From Dysgonomonas mossii (lineage in GTDB: Bacteria; Bacteroidota; Bacteroidia; Bacteroidales; Dysgonomonadaceae): DNA of 64,000 nucleotides. Below the pieces are notes generated by a model. It was not told the origin of the DNA. It saw only the letters and a list, made by a program, of their open reading frames with translations, and did not search any database. Each line of letters opens with the position of its first letter. The stretch's first letter is position 1. Positions 18,453-27,829 of this stretch are shown in pieces. The position numbers and the translations under genes were made by a program. The stretch covers positions 68,827-132,826 of the forward strand of contig NZ_SPPK01000007.1 of assembly GCF_004569505.1 (NCBI RefSeq), read 5' to 3'.

Positions 18453-21118
18453 AAATGAAAGAAAATCGTCCTGATCCTGATAAGCTTTTAACTTCGATAA
18501 ATCAGGAAGAGGAAACCAAGAAACGTGGGAAGTTGAAGATATTTTTCGGAATGTCACCCGGTGTAGGCAAAACCTATTCGATGCTACAAACGGCACATAT
18601 AGACTTGTCTAAAGGAGTTGATGTGGTGGTAGGATATATAGAGTCTCACAACCGACCGGAAACAAGTGCCCTACTAGAAGGTCTCGAAATTATCCCCCGT
18701 ACAAAAATAGAATATAAAGGAACATCTCTTGAGGAGATGGATTTGGATGCCATTATTTTGAGACATCCTTATCTGGTTTTGGTAGATGAGCTTGCACATA
18801 CCAATGCAGAAGGAAGCCGCCATGCAAAACGTTATCAGGATATACAAGAGTTACTCGACAATGGTATAAATGTATACACTACTGTCAATATCCAACATCT
18901 GGAGAGTAGAAACGATACCGTAGCCCAGATAACAGGGGTAACCGTTAAAGAGACCATTCCGGACGAGCTGTTTGAAATGGCGGATGATGTGGAGTTGATA
19001 GACATTACCCCAAATGTTCTTCTCGACCGTTTAGCAGAAGGCAAGATATACGCTTTACCGGAATCGAGAGAAGCCGCAAAAAACTTTTTCAGGAAAGGAA
19101 ATATAACCGCATTGCGTGAAATGTCGCTCCGCCTTGTTGCCGACAGGGTAGATAAACAGCTTAAATCTTACATGCAGCAGAAACAAATAGCTGGTCCGTG
19201 GAAGTCGGGGTTGCATCTGCTGGTTCTTGTAGGGCCAAGTAAATCTTCTGCCAAGCTGATACGATGGGCAAAAAATTTATCATATACGATGGGTGCAGAC
19301 CTCGTCGCTTTGCATGTGGAAAACACACAGGTATTAAATGAAGAGCAACAAGAACAATTGTCTAAAAATATTGATCTTGCCCGAGAGTTTGGTGCAGAAG
19401 TAATAATAACCTCAGGAAGCGACCTCGTTTCCACAACACTGGATATTGCACATAAAGAAAATATTACACACATTATTATTGGTAAATCGGGCAAACAGAG
19501 TTTCTTTTCATCGCTATTCTCACGTGACAACTTTGTAAATCGGTTACTGAAAGAAAGTGGAGAAATAGACATTTACGTTATAGAACCGGGATTTGAAGCA
19601 AAACAATATAAAAGAAAGTTAGTTTCTTATCCGGATTTTTCATCGTCATACAAACATTACATCATAGCTTTTATAGCCGTATTGGCTACTGTTTTGCTTT
19701 GCTTGCCTATTGTTAGGGAGACAGGGTATCAGTCGATATCTTTTATTCTACTATTTGTAATCCTCATCCTATCGATGTTTTTCCGCTTAGGTCCTATCAT
19801 GATGGCTTCGGCTGTAAGCGCAGTAGCATGGGATTTCTTTTTCATAACACCCCAATATACATTAAAGATAACTCAACCCGAGGATTTACTCGCATTCTGT
19901 ATGTTCTTTGCGGTAGCATTAGTGACGGGAACGCTAACAGCTAAAGTACGTAAACAGGAACGATTGACACGCAAAAGAGCCGAGAAAACAAATGCTTTGT
20001 TTCACCTGACGAAACAACTTGCAAATGCAGAAAACACAAAAAAAATCTTAGAGGTTTCTAAAGAAGATATAAACAACTATTTTGGTGTAGATGCATATTT
20101 TCTTCTTCAAGATGGAGAAGGCAGATTAAAGAAAAAACAACAAAATGCGAAGCCGGGAGACTTTACGGAATCGGAATATAGTATTGCACAATGGGTTTTC
20201 AAACATTCCAAAAAGGCAGGAAAATATACTGACACTCTTTCTTTAAGTGAATATACTTTCTATCCTCTGAAAGGTATGAAAACGAAAGCGGGAGTTGTTG
20301 CGATAAAACCTAAAAAGAAATTTAACGGAGAGACTGAGCTATTTTGGGATACATTCCTTACACAGATATCGAATACGTTGGAGCATCATGATCTTGCTCA
20401 ACAAGCAAAAAAAGCAAATCTGCTTGACGAATCAGATAAGTTGTACAAAACACTGTTCAACTCTATATCTCATGAGCTAAGGATTCCGATTGCTACAATT
20501 ATGGGAGCATCGGACACTCTCCTAGCCGACTCACATCCGGAAAAAGTACGGAAGGAGCTATACAATGAGATACTAACAGCATCGGGACGGCTGAACCGTC
20601 TGGTAGAGAATCTATTGAATATATCGCGTCTCGAAACAGGGAAGATAACATTGCATACCGACTGGTGCGATATGAATGATCTGTTTAACAAAGTAACAGA
20701 TAATCTACGAGACGAACTGAAACCTTACCGCTTGGATATTGTTGTGCCGCAAACAATGCCTTTAGTCAAACTCGATTTCGGGTTAATGGAACAGGTATTG
20801 CATAATTTGGTTTACAATTCGTGTAAATACTCAACCCCTGGAACATCAATCCGATTAAAATCTTTCTATGATAATGAATATCTGATTATTCAGGAAATGG
20901 ATCGGGGACCCGGTTTTCCTCCTGACACACTCCCTTTTGTCTTCAATAAGTTCTTCAAAACAGAACATAAAACAACAGGAGGGTTGGGCTTGGGGCTATC
21001 TATTGCGAAAGGATTTGTGGAAGCTCATAAAGGAACAATAAGTGTAGAAAACAGGCAGAATGGAGGGGCACGTTTCACTATAAAAATACCGACAAAAATA
21101 TCTTACATAAACGAATAA
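18449..21118 (+). CDS. kdpD: Sensor histidine kinase KdpD
   Basis: 889 residues, close to E. coli KdpD (894). Order of domains: N-terminal KdpD domain with Walker A GMSPGVGKT (about 34-42), a universal-stress-protein-like domain (about 245-375), four membrane helices (about 400-510), a GAF-like region, then the kinase core with the phosphorylated His675 in SISHELRIP and ATPase boxes NLVYNSCKYS, DRGPGFP and GLGLGLSIAKGF. It senses potassium limitation and controls KdpE. It overlaps kdpC by 4 bases, giving one kdpFABCDE operon. Confidence 0.97.
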   Translation: MKMKENRPDPDKLLTSINQEEETKKRGKLKIFFGMSPGVGKTYSMLQTAHIDLSKGVDVVVGYIESHNRPETSALLEGLEIIPRTKIEYKGTSLEEMDLDAIILRHPYLVLVDELAHTNAEGSRHAKRYQDIQELLDNGINVYTTVNIQHLESRNDTVAQITGVTVKETIPDELFEMADDVELIDITPNVLLDRLAEGKIYALPESREAAKNFFRKGNITALREMSLRLVADRVDKQLKSYMQQKQIAGPWKSGLHLLVLVGPSKSSAKLIRWAKNLSYTMGADLVALHVENTQVLNEEQQEQLSKNIDLAREFGAEVIITSGSDLVSTTLDIAHKENITHIIIGKSGKQSFFSSLFSRDNFVNRLLKESGEIDIYVIEPGFEAKQYKRKLVSYPDFSSSYKHYIIAFIAVLATVLLCLPIVRETGYQSISFILLFVILILSMFFRLGPIMMASAVSAVAWDFFFITPQYTLKITQPEDLLAFCMFFAVALVTGTLTAKVRKQERLTRKRAEKTNALFHLTKQLANAENTKKILEVSKEDINNYFGVDAYFLLQDGEGRLKKKQQNAKPGDFTESEYSIAQWVFKHSKKAGKYTDTLSLSEYTFYPLKGMKTKAGVVAIKPKKKFNGETELFWDTFLTQISNTLEHHDLAQQAKKANLLDESDKLYKTLFNSISHELRIPIATIMGASDTLLADSHPEKVRKELYNEILTASGRLNRLVENLLNISRLETGKITLHTDWCDMNDLFNKVTDNLRDELKPYRLDIVVPQTMPLVKLDFGLMEQVLHNLVYNSCKYSTPGTSIRLKSFYDNEYLIIQEMDRGPGFPPDTLPFVFNKFFKTEHKTTGGLGLGLSIAKGFVEAHKGTISVENRQNGGARFTIKIPTKISYINE

Positions 21119-21123
21119 GCAGG

Positions 21124-21804
21124 ATGAATACAGATACAATTCTGATTGTAGACGACGAAACTCAAATACGCCGCCTGTTGGAAATAACTCTTTCGGCAAG
21201 CGGATACAAAACGATAGAAGCAAGCACGGGTAAAGAGGGTCTTCTGATGGTGGCTTCACACCAACCCTCACTTATTATCCTCGATTTGGGCTTGCCTGAT
21301 ATCGACGGAATAGATGTGTTGAAAAATCTGAGAGAGTGGTTCTATAAGCCAATAATTATTTTATCTGTACGCAATTCGGAAGAAGATATTGTACATGCTC
21401 TCGATAAGGGAGCAAATGATTACCTCACAAAACCTTTTAGAACAGGAGAACTGCTTGCCCGCATACGAGCATCACTAAGACAGGGACAAACAGCAAACGA
21501 CACTCCTGTATTTCAGATCGGAGACCTCTCTGTTGATGTAGCAAACCACATTGCGAAGAAAAAAGATGAACTATTAGACCTAACGCCAACAGAATTCTCA
21601 TTACTAAGTTTATTTGTTAAAAACCAAGGGTGCGTCCTCACCCATCAGTACATACTCAAAGAAGTATGGGGATATGGTTATGTAGAGCAAACCCAATATC
21701 TGCGTGTGTTTGTTGCCCAATTGAGAAAAAAGATAGAAGATAATCCCACTAAACCTACTCTATTAGTTACCGAATCAGGTATAGGATATCGGTTCGGGTT
21801 ATAA
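21124..21804 (+). CDS. kdpE: Response regulator KdpE (OmpR/PhoB family)
   Basis: 226 residues. The receiver domain has the acidic pocket DD (10-11), the phosphorylation site Asp54 in IILDLGLPD, and the conserved Lys in YLTKPF. The C-terminal winged helix-turn-helix includes TPTEFSLLSLF and VFVAQLRKKIEDNP. It starts 5 bases after kdpD. Its likely targets are the tandem TTTAYA boxes upstream of kdpF. Confidence 0.96.
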   Translation: MNTDTILIVDDETQIRRLLEITLSASGYKTIEASTGKEGLLMVASHQPSLIILDLGLPDIDGIDVLKNLREWFYKPIIILSVRNSEEDIVHALDKGANDYLTKPFRTGELLARIRASLRQGQTANDTPVFQIGDLSVDVANHIAKKKDELLDLTPTEFSLLSLFVKNQGCVLTHQYILKEVWGYGYVEQTQYLRVFVAQLRKKIEDNPTKPTLLVTESGIGYRFGL

Positions 21805-21844
21805 ATATAAGCCCCGCCTTTACAACTACCACTATTCATTATTT

Positions 21845-21877
21845 AAATCATATTGTAAAATATCAAAATCATATTGT
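21845..21877 (+). promoter_or_regulatory. Direct repeat, putative RhaR operator
   Basis: AAATCATATTGT occurs twice without mismatch, at 21845-21856 and 21866-21877, exactly 21 bases apart (two helical turns). AraC-family activators commonly bind direct repeats of this spacing next to the promoter. The near repeat ends 25 bases before the -7 element of rhaB, in the region where -33 would lie. Assignment to the AraC-type regulator at 26679-27599 is inference. Confidence 0.6.
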
Positions 21878-21902
21878 GTAATTTTTTGAAATTTCTATAA
21901 TC

Positions 21903-21910
21903 TACTTTTG
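21903..21910 (+). promoter_or_regulatory. -7 promoter element of the rha operon
   Basis: TACTTTTG fits TAnnTTTG and is 22 bases before the rhaB start. The only TTTG upstream (21885-21888) is 14 bases away, shorter than normal, which would fit an activator-dependent promoter. Confidence 0.55.
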
Positions 21911-21932
21911 TGATGAATAGAAATTTTAAAAC

Positions 21933-23411
21933 ATGAATAACACTTTCAACTTTTTAGCTTTTGACTTGGGAGCAACTAGCGGACGTTCTATACTCGGAAC
22001 GTTTGATAATGGAAAATTGGAATTGCGAGAGTTGACCCGGTTTGGCAATGATATATTACAGATACAAGGAAAGTACTACTGGAATATATATTCTATATAC
22101 AACTCCATAAAGGAAGGCATGCGAGCAGCATCGTCTTTGGATATAGCTATTAATGCAATAGGTATAGATACATGGGGAGTAGATTTTGTCTATGTGGCCG
22201 AAGACGGAACAATATTGAATCTTCCTCGTTCTTACCGAGATCCATATACAGAAAGAAGTCCTGAAAAATACTTCAAACTCATCCCCAAAGAAGAAGTATA
22301 TAAGCTTACCGGAATACAAATCATGAACTTTAACAGTTTATTCCAACTATATGCTGCCAAGATGGAAAAATCGGCGGCATTACAATCTGCAAAAGAGATA
22401 TTGTTTCTTCCCGATGCGTTATCTTATCTTTTGAGTGGGAACAAAGCCTGTGAATATACTATAGCTTCTACTTCTCAGCTTCTGAATCCGTTGACAAAAA
22501 AGATAGAAAATAAACTACTAGAAGCGATAGAAGTACATCCCTCTGTCATTCCTCCACTAATAAAACCAGGGAAAGTAGTCGGATTGCTTCGAGACTCAAT
22601 AGCTAAAGAGTGTGGATTAAATACAATTCCGATAATTGCAGTAGCAGGTCATGACACTGCGTCTGCCATTGTTTCAATACCTGCAAAGAACAAGAAATTT
22701 GCATATATAAGTTCCGGCACATGGTCGTTGATGGGCATAGAAGTAGATGAGCCCATTATAAATGAGCAATCATATAGAATGAACTTCACAAACGAAGGTG
22801 GGGTTGAAGGTACAATTCGTTTTCTAAAAAACATCACAGGCATGTGGCTGCTGGAGCAATGCCGCAAAGAATGGGAACAGCTAGGGCGCACCTACACTTA
22901 CGATGAGATTATAAAAATGGCAAAAACAGCAAAAGGCTTTCAATGCTTTGTTGATCCGGACGATGCCGTCTTTGCTAATCCGGAGAGTATGATAGAATCT
23001 ATTATAAAATTCTGTACCGACACCGGACAAAGTGCACCAAAAGAAGATGCTGAATTTATACGTTGTATTTTTGAAAGTCTTGCTTTAAAATATAAATATG
23101 TATTAAGTTGCCTTTGCGAATTATCTCCTCACGCTATCGAAGTTTTGCATATTATAGGTGGCGGCTCACAAAATAAATTATTAAACCAGTTTACAGCCAA
23201 TGCAACAGGTCTTTCCGTTGTAGCTGGTCCGTACGAAGCTACAACCATAGGAAATATCATGATGCAGGCCAAAGGATTGGGCTTGGTAAAGTCTCTTAAA
23301 GAAATAAGAGCTATAATCAACGAGTCATTTACCCTTGAATCTTATGAACCACAAGATACTGAATTGTGGAATAACGCTTACGAAAAATTTTTGAAATTAA
23401 TAGAAAAATAA
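21933..23411 (+). CDS. rhaB: Rhamnulokinase
   Basis: 492 residues of the FGGY sugar-kinase family. It phosphorylates L-rhamnulose to L-rhamnulose 1-phosphate using ATP. The nucleotide-binding opening is AFDLGATSGRSILG, with AVAGHDTASAIVSIP and SSGTWSLMGIE in the middle and IIGGGSQNKLLNQFTANATG near the C-terminus, all typical of rhamnulokinases. It is the first gene of a four-gene operon with the isomerase, a permease and the aldolase, which fixes the specificity. A B. thetaiotaomicron rhamnose cluster is known with a comparable order. Confidence 0.95.
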   Translation: MNNTFNFLAFDLGATSGRSILGTFDNGKLELRELTRFGNDILQIQGKYYWNIYSIYNSIKEGMRAASSLDIAINAIGIDTWGVDFVYVAEDGTILNLPRSYRDPYTERSPEKYFKLIPKEEVYKLTGIQIMNFNSLFQLYAAKMEKSAALQSAKEILFLPDALSYLLSGNKACEYTIASTSQLLNPLTKKIENKLLEAIEVHPSVIPPLIKPGKVVGLLRDSIAKECGLNTIPIIAVAGHDTASAIVSIPAKNKKFAYISSGTWSLMGIEVDEPIINEQSYRMNFTNEGGVEGTIRFLKNITGMWLLEQCRKEWEQLGRTYTYDEIIKMAKTAKGFQCFVDPDDAVFANPESMIESIIKFCTDTGQSAPKEDAEFIRCIFESLALKYKYVLSCLCELSPHAIEVLHIIGGGSQNKLLNQFTANATGLSVVAGPYEATTIGNIMMQAKGLGLVKSLKEIRAIINESFTLESYEPQDTELWNNAYEKFLKLIEK

Positions 23412-23421
23412 AGAAGTGACC

Positions 23422-24681
23422 ATGAAAAAAAATGAATTAGTATTAAAGTCTTTTGAAATAGCAAAAGAACGCTATTCCGAAATAGGCGTTGATGTAGAAG
23501 CTGCACTTAAGACATTACAAGATGTTGCAATCTCTATTCACTGTTGGCAGGCTGACGATGTAACGGGGTTTGAAAATCTGACAAATGTAGGAGGAGGCGG
23601 TATTCAAGCTACAGGAAATTATCCCGGTAAAGCTCGTAATATTGACGAGTTACGTTCCGATATTGAAAAAGTATTAACCCTAGTAGGAGGAAACCATCGT
23701 TTAAACCTACATGAGATATATGGCGAATTTGGCAATAAAGCAGTAGACAGAGATCAGGTCGAACCTTCTCATTTTACGGGTTGGATGCAATGGGCTACAG
23801 AAAATTCTTTAAAACTGGATTTCAACTCGACCTCATTCGGCCATCCTAAAAGCGGAGATTTAACACTTGCGAATCCAGACAAAGCTATTCGCGACTTCTG
23901 GATTGAACATACAAAGCGTTGTCGTGCTGTGGCTGAGGAAATGGGTAAGTTCCAAAATGATCCGTGTATCATGAACTTGTGGATACATGATGGTATGAAA
24001 GACCTGACAGTAAATCGCTACAAATATCGTCAGATATTGGAACAATCATTAGATGAGATATTTGCGACAGAATATCTCAATATGAAAGATTGTCTAGAAT
24101 CTAAACTTTTTGGTATTGCACTCGAGAGTTATACAGTAGGGTCTCATGATTTCTACCTGGGTTATGGAGCAAAGAAACAAAAAATAGTAACATTGGATAC
24201 AGGTCACTTTCATCTTTCCGAAAATGTGGCAGACAAAATTTCATCTTTACTGTTATATACTCCCGAGATAATGCTACACGTAAGTCGTCCTATTCGCTGG
24301 GATTCGGATCATGTAGTTATACTGAATGATGATGTTATCGAACTGGCAAAAGAAATTATCCGGGCAGATGCATTGAATCGTGTACATATAGGTCTCGATT
24401 TCTTCGATGCATCTATCAACCGTATAGGCGCATACGTGATCGGCATACGAGCCACACAAAAAGCTCTATTACAAGCTTTGCTTGAGCCAATAGCAACATT
24501 ACGGGACTATGAAGCCAACGGACAATATTTTGAACGTCTTGCTCTTCTTGAAGAAGCTAAAGCTCTGCCTTGGAATGCTGTTTGGGACTATTTCTGTCTC
24601 AAAAATAACATCGCTGTAGGAGAAAATTATATTAGGGAAGTACAACAGTATGAAAAAGATGTAACAGCTAAAAGGATATAA
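23422..24681 (+). CDS. rhaA: L-rhamnose isomerase
   Basis: 419 residues when started at the ATG at 23422, the same length as E. coli RhaA; an in-frame GTG at 23416 is less likely. It interconverts L-rhamnose and L-rhamnulose with metal ions. Signature segments: HCWQADDVTGFE, GGGIQATGNYPGKARN, HEIYGEFG and the metal-site region HFHLSENVADKI. It lies 10 bases after rhaB. Confidence 0.97.
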   Translation: MKKNELVLKSFEIAKERYSEIGVDVEAALKTLQDVAISIHCWQADDVTGFENLTNVGGGGIQATGNYPGKARNIDELRSDIEKVLTLVGGNHRLNLHEIYGEFGNKAVDRDQVEPSHFTGWMQWATENSLKLDFNSTSFGHPKSGDLTLANPDKAIRDFWIEHTKRCRAVAEEMGKFQNDPCIMNLWIHDGMKDLTVNRYKYRQILEQSLDEIFATEYLNMKDCLESKLFGIALESYTVGSHDFYLGYGAKKQKIVTLDTGHFHLSENVADKISSLLLYTPEIMLHVSRPIRWDSDHVVILNDDVIELAKEIIRADALNRVHIGLDFFDASINRIGAYVIGIRATQKALLQALLEPIATLRDYEANGQYFERLALLEEAKALPWNAVWDYFCLKNNIAVGENYIREVQQYEKDVTAKRI

Positions 24682-24713
24682 AATATCTATAAAGCGAAAA
24701 AAGCATTCTTAGT

Positions 24714-25742
24714 ATGAATACAATAATAGGTTTGGTTATAATTGCAATAGGGAGCTTGGGGCAGTCCAGTTCTTATGTTCCGATCAATAAAGTAAAAAAT
24801 TGGTCATGGGAGTGTTTTTGGCTGATACAAGGTATTTTTGCTTGGTTGGTTTTTCCTTTTGTCGGAGCACTCCTGGCGATGCCGGACGGGCTGTCCCTTT
24901 TCGATGTTTATTTACAGGAAAGCGTCGCTGTTTATAAATCTATCGGCTATGGAATTCTTTGGGGAATTGGAGGTTTAACATTTGGCTTGAGCATGCGTTA
25001 TCTGGGAATTGCTTTAGGGCAGTCTCTCGCTTTGGGTACATGTTCGGCATTCGGAACATTAATTCCGGCTTTGCTCAAAGGGCAAGATCTGCTTAGTGGC
25101 AAAGGATTGGTTCTACTTACCGGAGTGAGTATTGCCATTGCAGGGATAGCCGTTATCGGGTATGCAGGAGCATTGAAGTCGAGCAACATGAGTGACGATG
25201 AAAAGAAAAAGGCTGTAAAAGACTTTGCCTTGAAGAAAGGTTTACTCATTGCGATATTAGCCGGAGTAATGAGTGCCTGCTTCAATCTAGGACTCGAAGC
25301 CGGGGCGCCTATTAAGGCTCACATCCTCTCATTGGGCTCAGAAAGCTTGTTGACTTTGAACCCCATTATATTCCTTGTCACTATTGGAGGATTTGTTACA
25401 AATGCATGTTACTGCTTGTTTCAAAACTATAAGAATAAGAGTTTCAAAGATTATACGACAATCACAGCATCCAACTGGATTAATAATCTTCTATTCTGCG
25501 CATTGGCAGGGCTATTATGGTATTCTCAATTTTTCGGATTAGGAGTAGGACAAAGCTTCTTCGAGCCGGAAAGTGTTATGATGGCTTTTTCGTGGAGCAT
25601 CCTGATGTCGCTCAATGTCTTGTTTAGTAATATTTGGGGCATCATACTCAAAGAATGGCAAGGTGTAAAGAAAAAGACGATTGTAATACTTGTAACAGGA
25701 TTAGCGATTTTGATATTTTCGATAATTTATCCACAACTTTAA
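24714..25742 (+). CDS. rhaT: L-rhamnose/proton symporter
   Basis: 342 residues with about ten predicted membrane helices, similar in size to E. coli RhaT (344). The opening IIGLVIIAIGSLGQSSSYVP and the segment WNLWGIGGLTFGLSMRYLG-like (here GILWGIGGLTFGLSMRYLG) and GVMSACFNLGLEAGAPI are typical of the RhaT family. It carries L-rhamnose across the inner membrane. It sits between rhaA and the aldolase gene. Confidence 0.95.
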   Translation: MNTIIGLVIIAIGSLGQSSSYVPINKVKNWSWECFWLIQGIFAWLVFPFVGALLAMPDGLSLFDVYLQESVAVYKSIGYGILWGIGGLTFGLSMRYLGIALGQSLALGTCSAFGTLIPALLKGQDLLSGKGLVLLTGVSIAIAGIAVIGYAGALKSSNMSDDEKKKAVKDFALKKGLLIAILAGVMSACFNLGLEAGAPIKAHILSLGSESLLTLNPIIFLVTIGGFVTNACYCLFQNYKNKSFKDYTTITASNWINNLLFCALAGLLWYSQFFGLGVGQSFFEPESVMMAFSWSILMSLNVLFSNIWGIILKEWQGVKKKTIVILVTGLAILIFSIIYPQL

Positions 25743-25752
25743 ATAATAGAAA

Positions 25753-26553
25753 ATGATTTTTAATATTAACGATAAGCTGAAAGAACAGCTTGATGAAGTA
25801 GCCGAAATTGCGGGTTATCTGTGGCAAAAAGGATGGGCAGAACGCAATGCCGGAAATATTTCAATAAATATAACTGATATTGTCGGAGATGAAAACAAAG
25901 ACATACCGCCTTTGTCTAGTTTTCAGCTTCCTAAGAATATGATAGAATTGTCCGGTGACTTTTTCTACGTAACAGGAACAGGAAAACGAATGCGAGATGT
26001 GGCAAAAGACCCATTAAAAAATGGCTCTATCGTGAGAGTTTCAAAAGATGGCAACTCTTATGATGTTATCGCAGTAGAAAACGTAAAGCCAACATCTGAG
26101 TTAGCGTCACATTTTTCTATTTTATCTTCATTCAAGAAAAAAGGTTCAAAGAACAGGCTGGTATTACATACTCATCCAACAGATCTTATTGCATTGTCCC
26201 ATATTCCTGAGCTGAAAAGCAGCGAGGCTTTGAACGATCTATTATGGGGAATGCACCCTGAAACGTTTATCGTTGTACCTCGAGGTATAGGTCTTGTGCC
26301 TTACGAAGTGCCCGGAACTACAGCTATAGCGCAACTAACACTTCCTGTACTCGATAAACATGATATTGTAATTTGGGAAAAGCATGGAGTATTTGCCGTG
26401 GGTGAGAATCTGACAGATACATTCGATTTGATTGACACACTTTCTAAGTCGGCACAGATATATGCATTTGCCAAAACTTGCGGATACACACCTGAGGGGT
26501 TAACCAAAGAACAAATAAAAGGCCTGATAGAACCTTTTAATATACAGATTTGA
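25753..26553 (+). CDS. rhaD: Rhamnulose-1-phosphate aldolase
   Basis: 266 residues of the class II zinc aldolase family. It cleaves L-rhamnulose 1-phosphate to dihydroxyacetone phosphate and L-lactaldehyde. The glycine-rich start WQKGWAERNAGNISIN, the zinc histidines in VLHTHPTDLIAL and the C-terminal WEKHGVFAVGENL are visible. It starts 10 bases after rhaT and ends the operon. Disposal of L-lactaldehyde must be encoded elsewhere, since no lactaldehyde reductase is nearby. Confidence 0.95.
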   Translation: MIFNINDKLKEQLDEVAEIAGYLWQKGWAERNAGNISINITDIVGDENKDIPPLSSFQLPKNMIELSGDFFYVTGTGKRMRDVAKDPLKNGSIVRVSKDGNSYDVIAVENVKPTSELASHFSILSSFKKKGSKNRLVLHTHPTDLIALSHIPELKSSEALNDLLWGMHPETFIVVPRGIGLVPYEVPGTTAIAQLTLPVLDKHDIVIWEKHGVFAVGENLTDTFDLIDTLSKSAQIYAFAKTCGYTPEGLTKEQIKGLIEPFNIQI

Positions 26554-26575
26554 TACAGCTATAAGACTAATAATA

Positions 26576-26635
26576 AATCCATCCGGACTTTCTTACATAA
26601 CAATATGAAAAAGAAAAATCTGGATGGATTCTATT
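26576..26635. terminator. Convergent hairpin between rhaD and the AraC regulator
   Basis: AATCCATCCGGA (26576-26587) pairs with TCTGGATGGATT (26619-26630) with one G-U or mismatch pair, across a 31-base loop; TCTATTTTAAG follows on the plus strand. The long loop weakens the call as a terminator. Confidence 0.45.
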
Positions 26636-26678
26636 TTAAGGGATAAGTGATACAATGGTTATTATGACAGGTCGAAGG

Positions 26679-27599
26679 CTAAAACCCATTATTCGTTTTA
26701 TCTTCCCATACTCCCTGAGTAAATCTTCTATGCTCTAAGGGAGTAATATTTGTTTTCTTTTTGAATGCAGTAAAAAAATACTCTTGATTTTCAAATCCCA
26801 TCAGATAAGCGATTTCTTTCACAGGAATAGCGGTATTCGTCAATAACTCTTTCGACTTTTGTATTTTTAGCTCCTGAATATATTGCAAAGGTGCAAATCC
26901 GGTGTATTCTTTAAAAACCTTACGAAAACTGGAATAGCTCATATTCAATTCGGTTGCAATATCCTTCGGTTTTATATCTCTGAAATTTTCAAGAATCAGT
27001 ATTTTTGCTTTGTTTACATGATTTATAACTTCGGAACCTTCATAGGAATAATTCTTATCTAAAGAATATGCCAGCCCTAACAAGTGGTTGACTATTCCGG
27101 CCAACATTTGTTGAAACCCTGATTTTTGTTCTGCTGCTATTTCAATTGCCTGTTTGTATAAAGCTACTATCTGATCGTTTAACCCTACCTGAAAAATTGG
27201 TTTTTTTTGATTGAAAAATCCATTGGCAACCCTGTTATCAATATTTATTCCGTTAAAACCAATCCAATATTCGTCCCAACCGATGTTCTTGTCCGGCATA
27301 TAATTATGCCACTCTCCGGGAAAAAGTAAAAATATAGTTCCGTCCTTTACCGATTGGGATTTTTTTGTTTCTATGCTATTAGAAATAAATTTTCCACTCC
27401 CTTTTGTTATATATAATAACTGATATTCATCCAGTATACGCCCCCTTTCTGTTGAAAACAAGTAGCGTGTAGGATGATTTCTTGGAGGGTATACCGTCTG
27501 AGGCGTAATAGACTGATACCCGACAGAATTAATTGTCAAGCCCCAAAGCTGGTCGCTTTCATTCACTATTAAATATTTCAGATGAATTGAATTTTTCAT
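26679..27599 (-). CDS. rhaR: AraC-family transcriptional regulator, probable rhamnose activator
   Basis: 306 residues. The N-terminal part (about 1-180) is a cupin-like effector-binding region (LFPGEWHNYMPD). The C-terminal part has the two helix-turn-helix motifs of AraC: IKPKDIATELNMSYSSFRKV and VKEIAYLMGFENQEYFFTAF, with KKKTNITPLEHRR at the end. It is convergent with the rha operon, adjacent to rhaD. The B. thetaiotaomicron rhamnose regulator RhaR is also an AraC protein beside its operon, so this is the likely regulator. The effector (rhamnose or a derivative) is inferred. Confidence 0.85.
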   Translation of the reverse strand: MKNSIHLKYLIVNESDQLWGLTINSVGYQSITPQTVYPPRNHPTRYLFSTERGRILDEYQLLYITKGSGKFISNSIETKKSQSVKDGTIFLLFPGEWHNYMPDKNIGWDEYWIGFNGINIDNRVANGFFNQKKPIFQVGLNDQIVALYKQAIEIAAEQKSGFQQMLAGIVNHLLGLAYSLDKNYSYEGSEVINHVNKAKILILENFRDIKPKDIATELNMSYSSFRKVFKEYTGFAPLQYIQELKIQKSKELLTNTAIPVKEIAYLMGFENQEYFFTAFKKKTNITPLEHRRFTQGVWEDKTNNGF

Positions 27600-27621
27600 G
27601 TAATATCAAAAAAGAATAAGG

Positions 27622-27651
27622 CAAAGATTATGAGTACAAATTAAAAGCAAA
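27622..27651 (-). promoter_or_regulatory. Candidate promoter of the AraC regulator gene
   Basis: On the minus strand TTTG (27651-27648) is followed after 18 bases by AATCTTTG (27629-27622), one mismatch from TAnnTTTG, 22 bases before the regulator start. Confidence 0.45.
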
Positions 27652-27749
27652 ACATTTAGATTGAGGCACATTTAAGTATGAATAATGGTAAAAATATCAT
27701 TTCTTACAATCTATATATCAATTTGTCTAATGTATCAGAGCCCCATGTA

Positions 27750-27786
27750 TATAAATAAACCCTAAAAGTTGATAGCTTTTAGGGTT
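27750..27786 (-). terminator. Terminator of the GH2 gene
   Basis: On the minus strand AACCCTAAAAG (27786-27776) pairs with CTTTTAGGGTT (27768-27758) over a 7-base loop, followed by TATTTATATAC. It lies 44 bases after the GH2 stop codon. Confidence 0.75.
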
Positions 27787-27829
27787 CTCTCTAATAATAG
27801 TGGTTTTTCAATTTACATTCAATTGCGCC

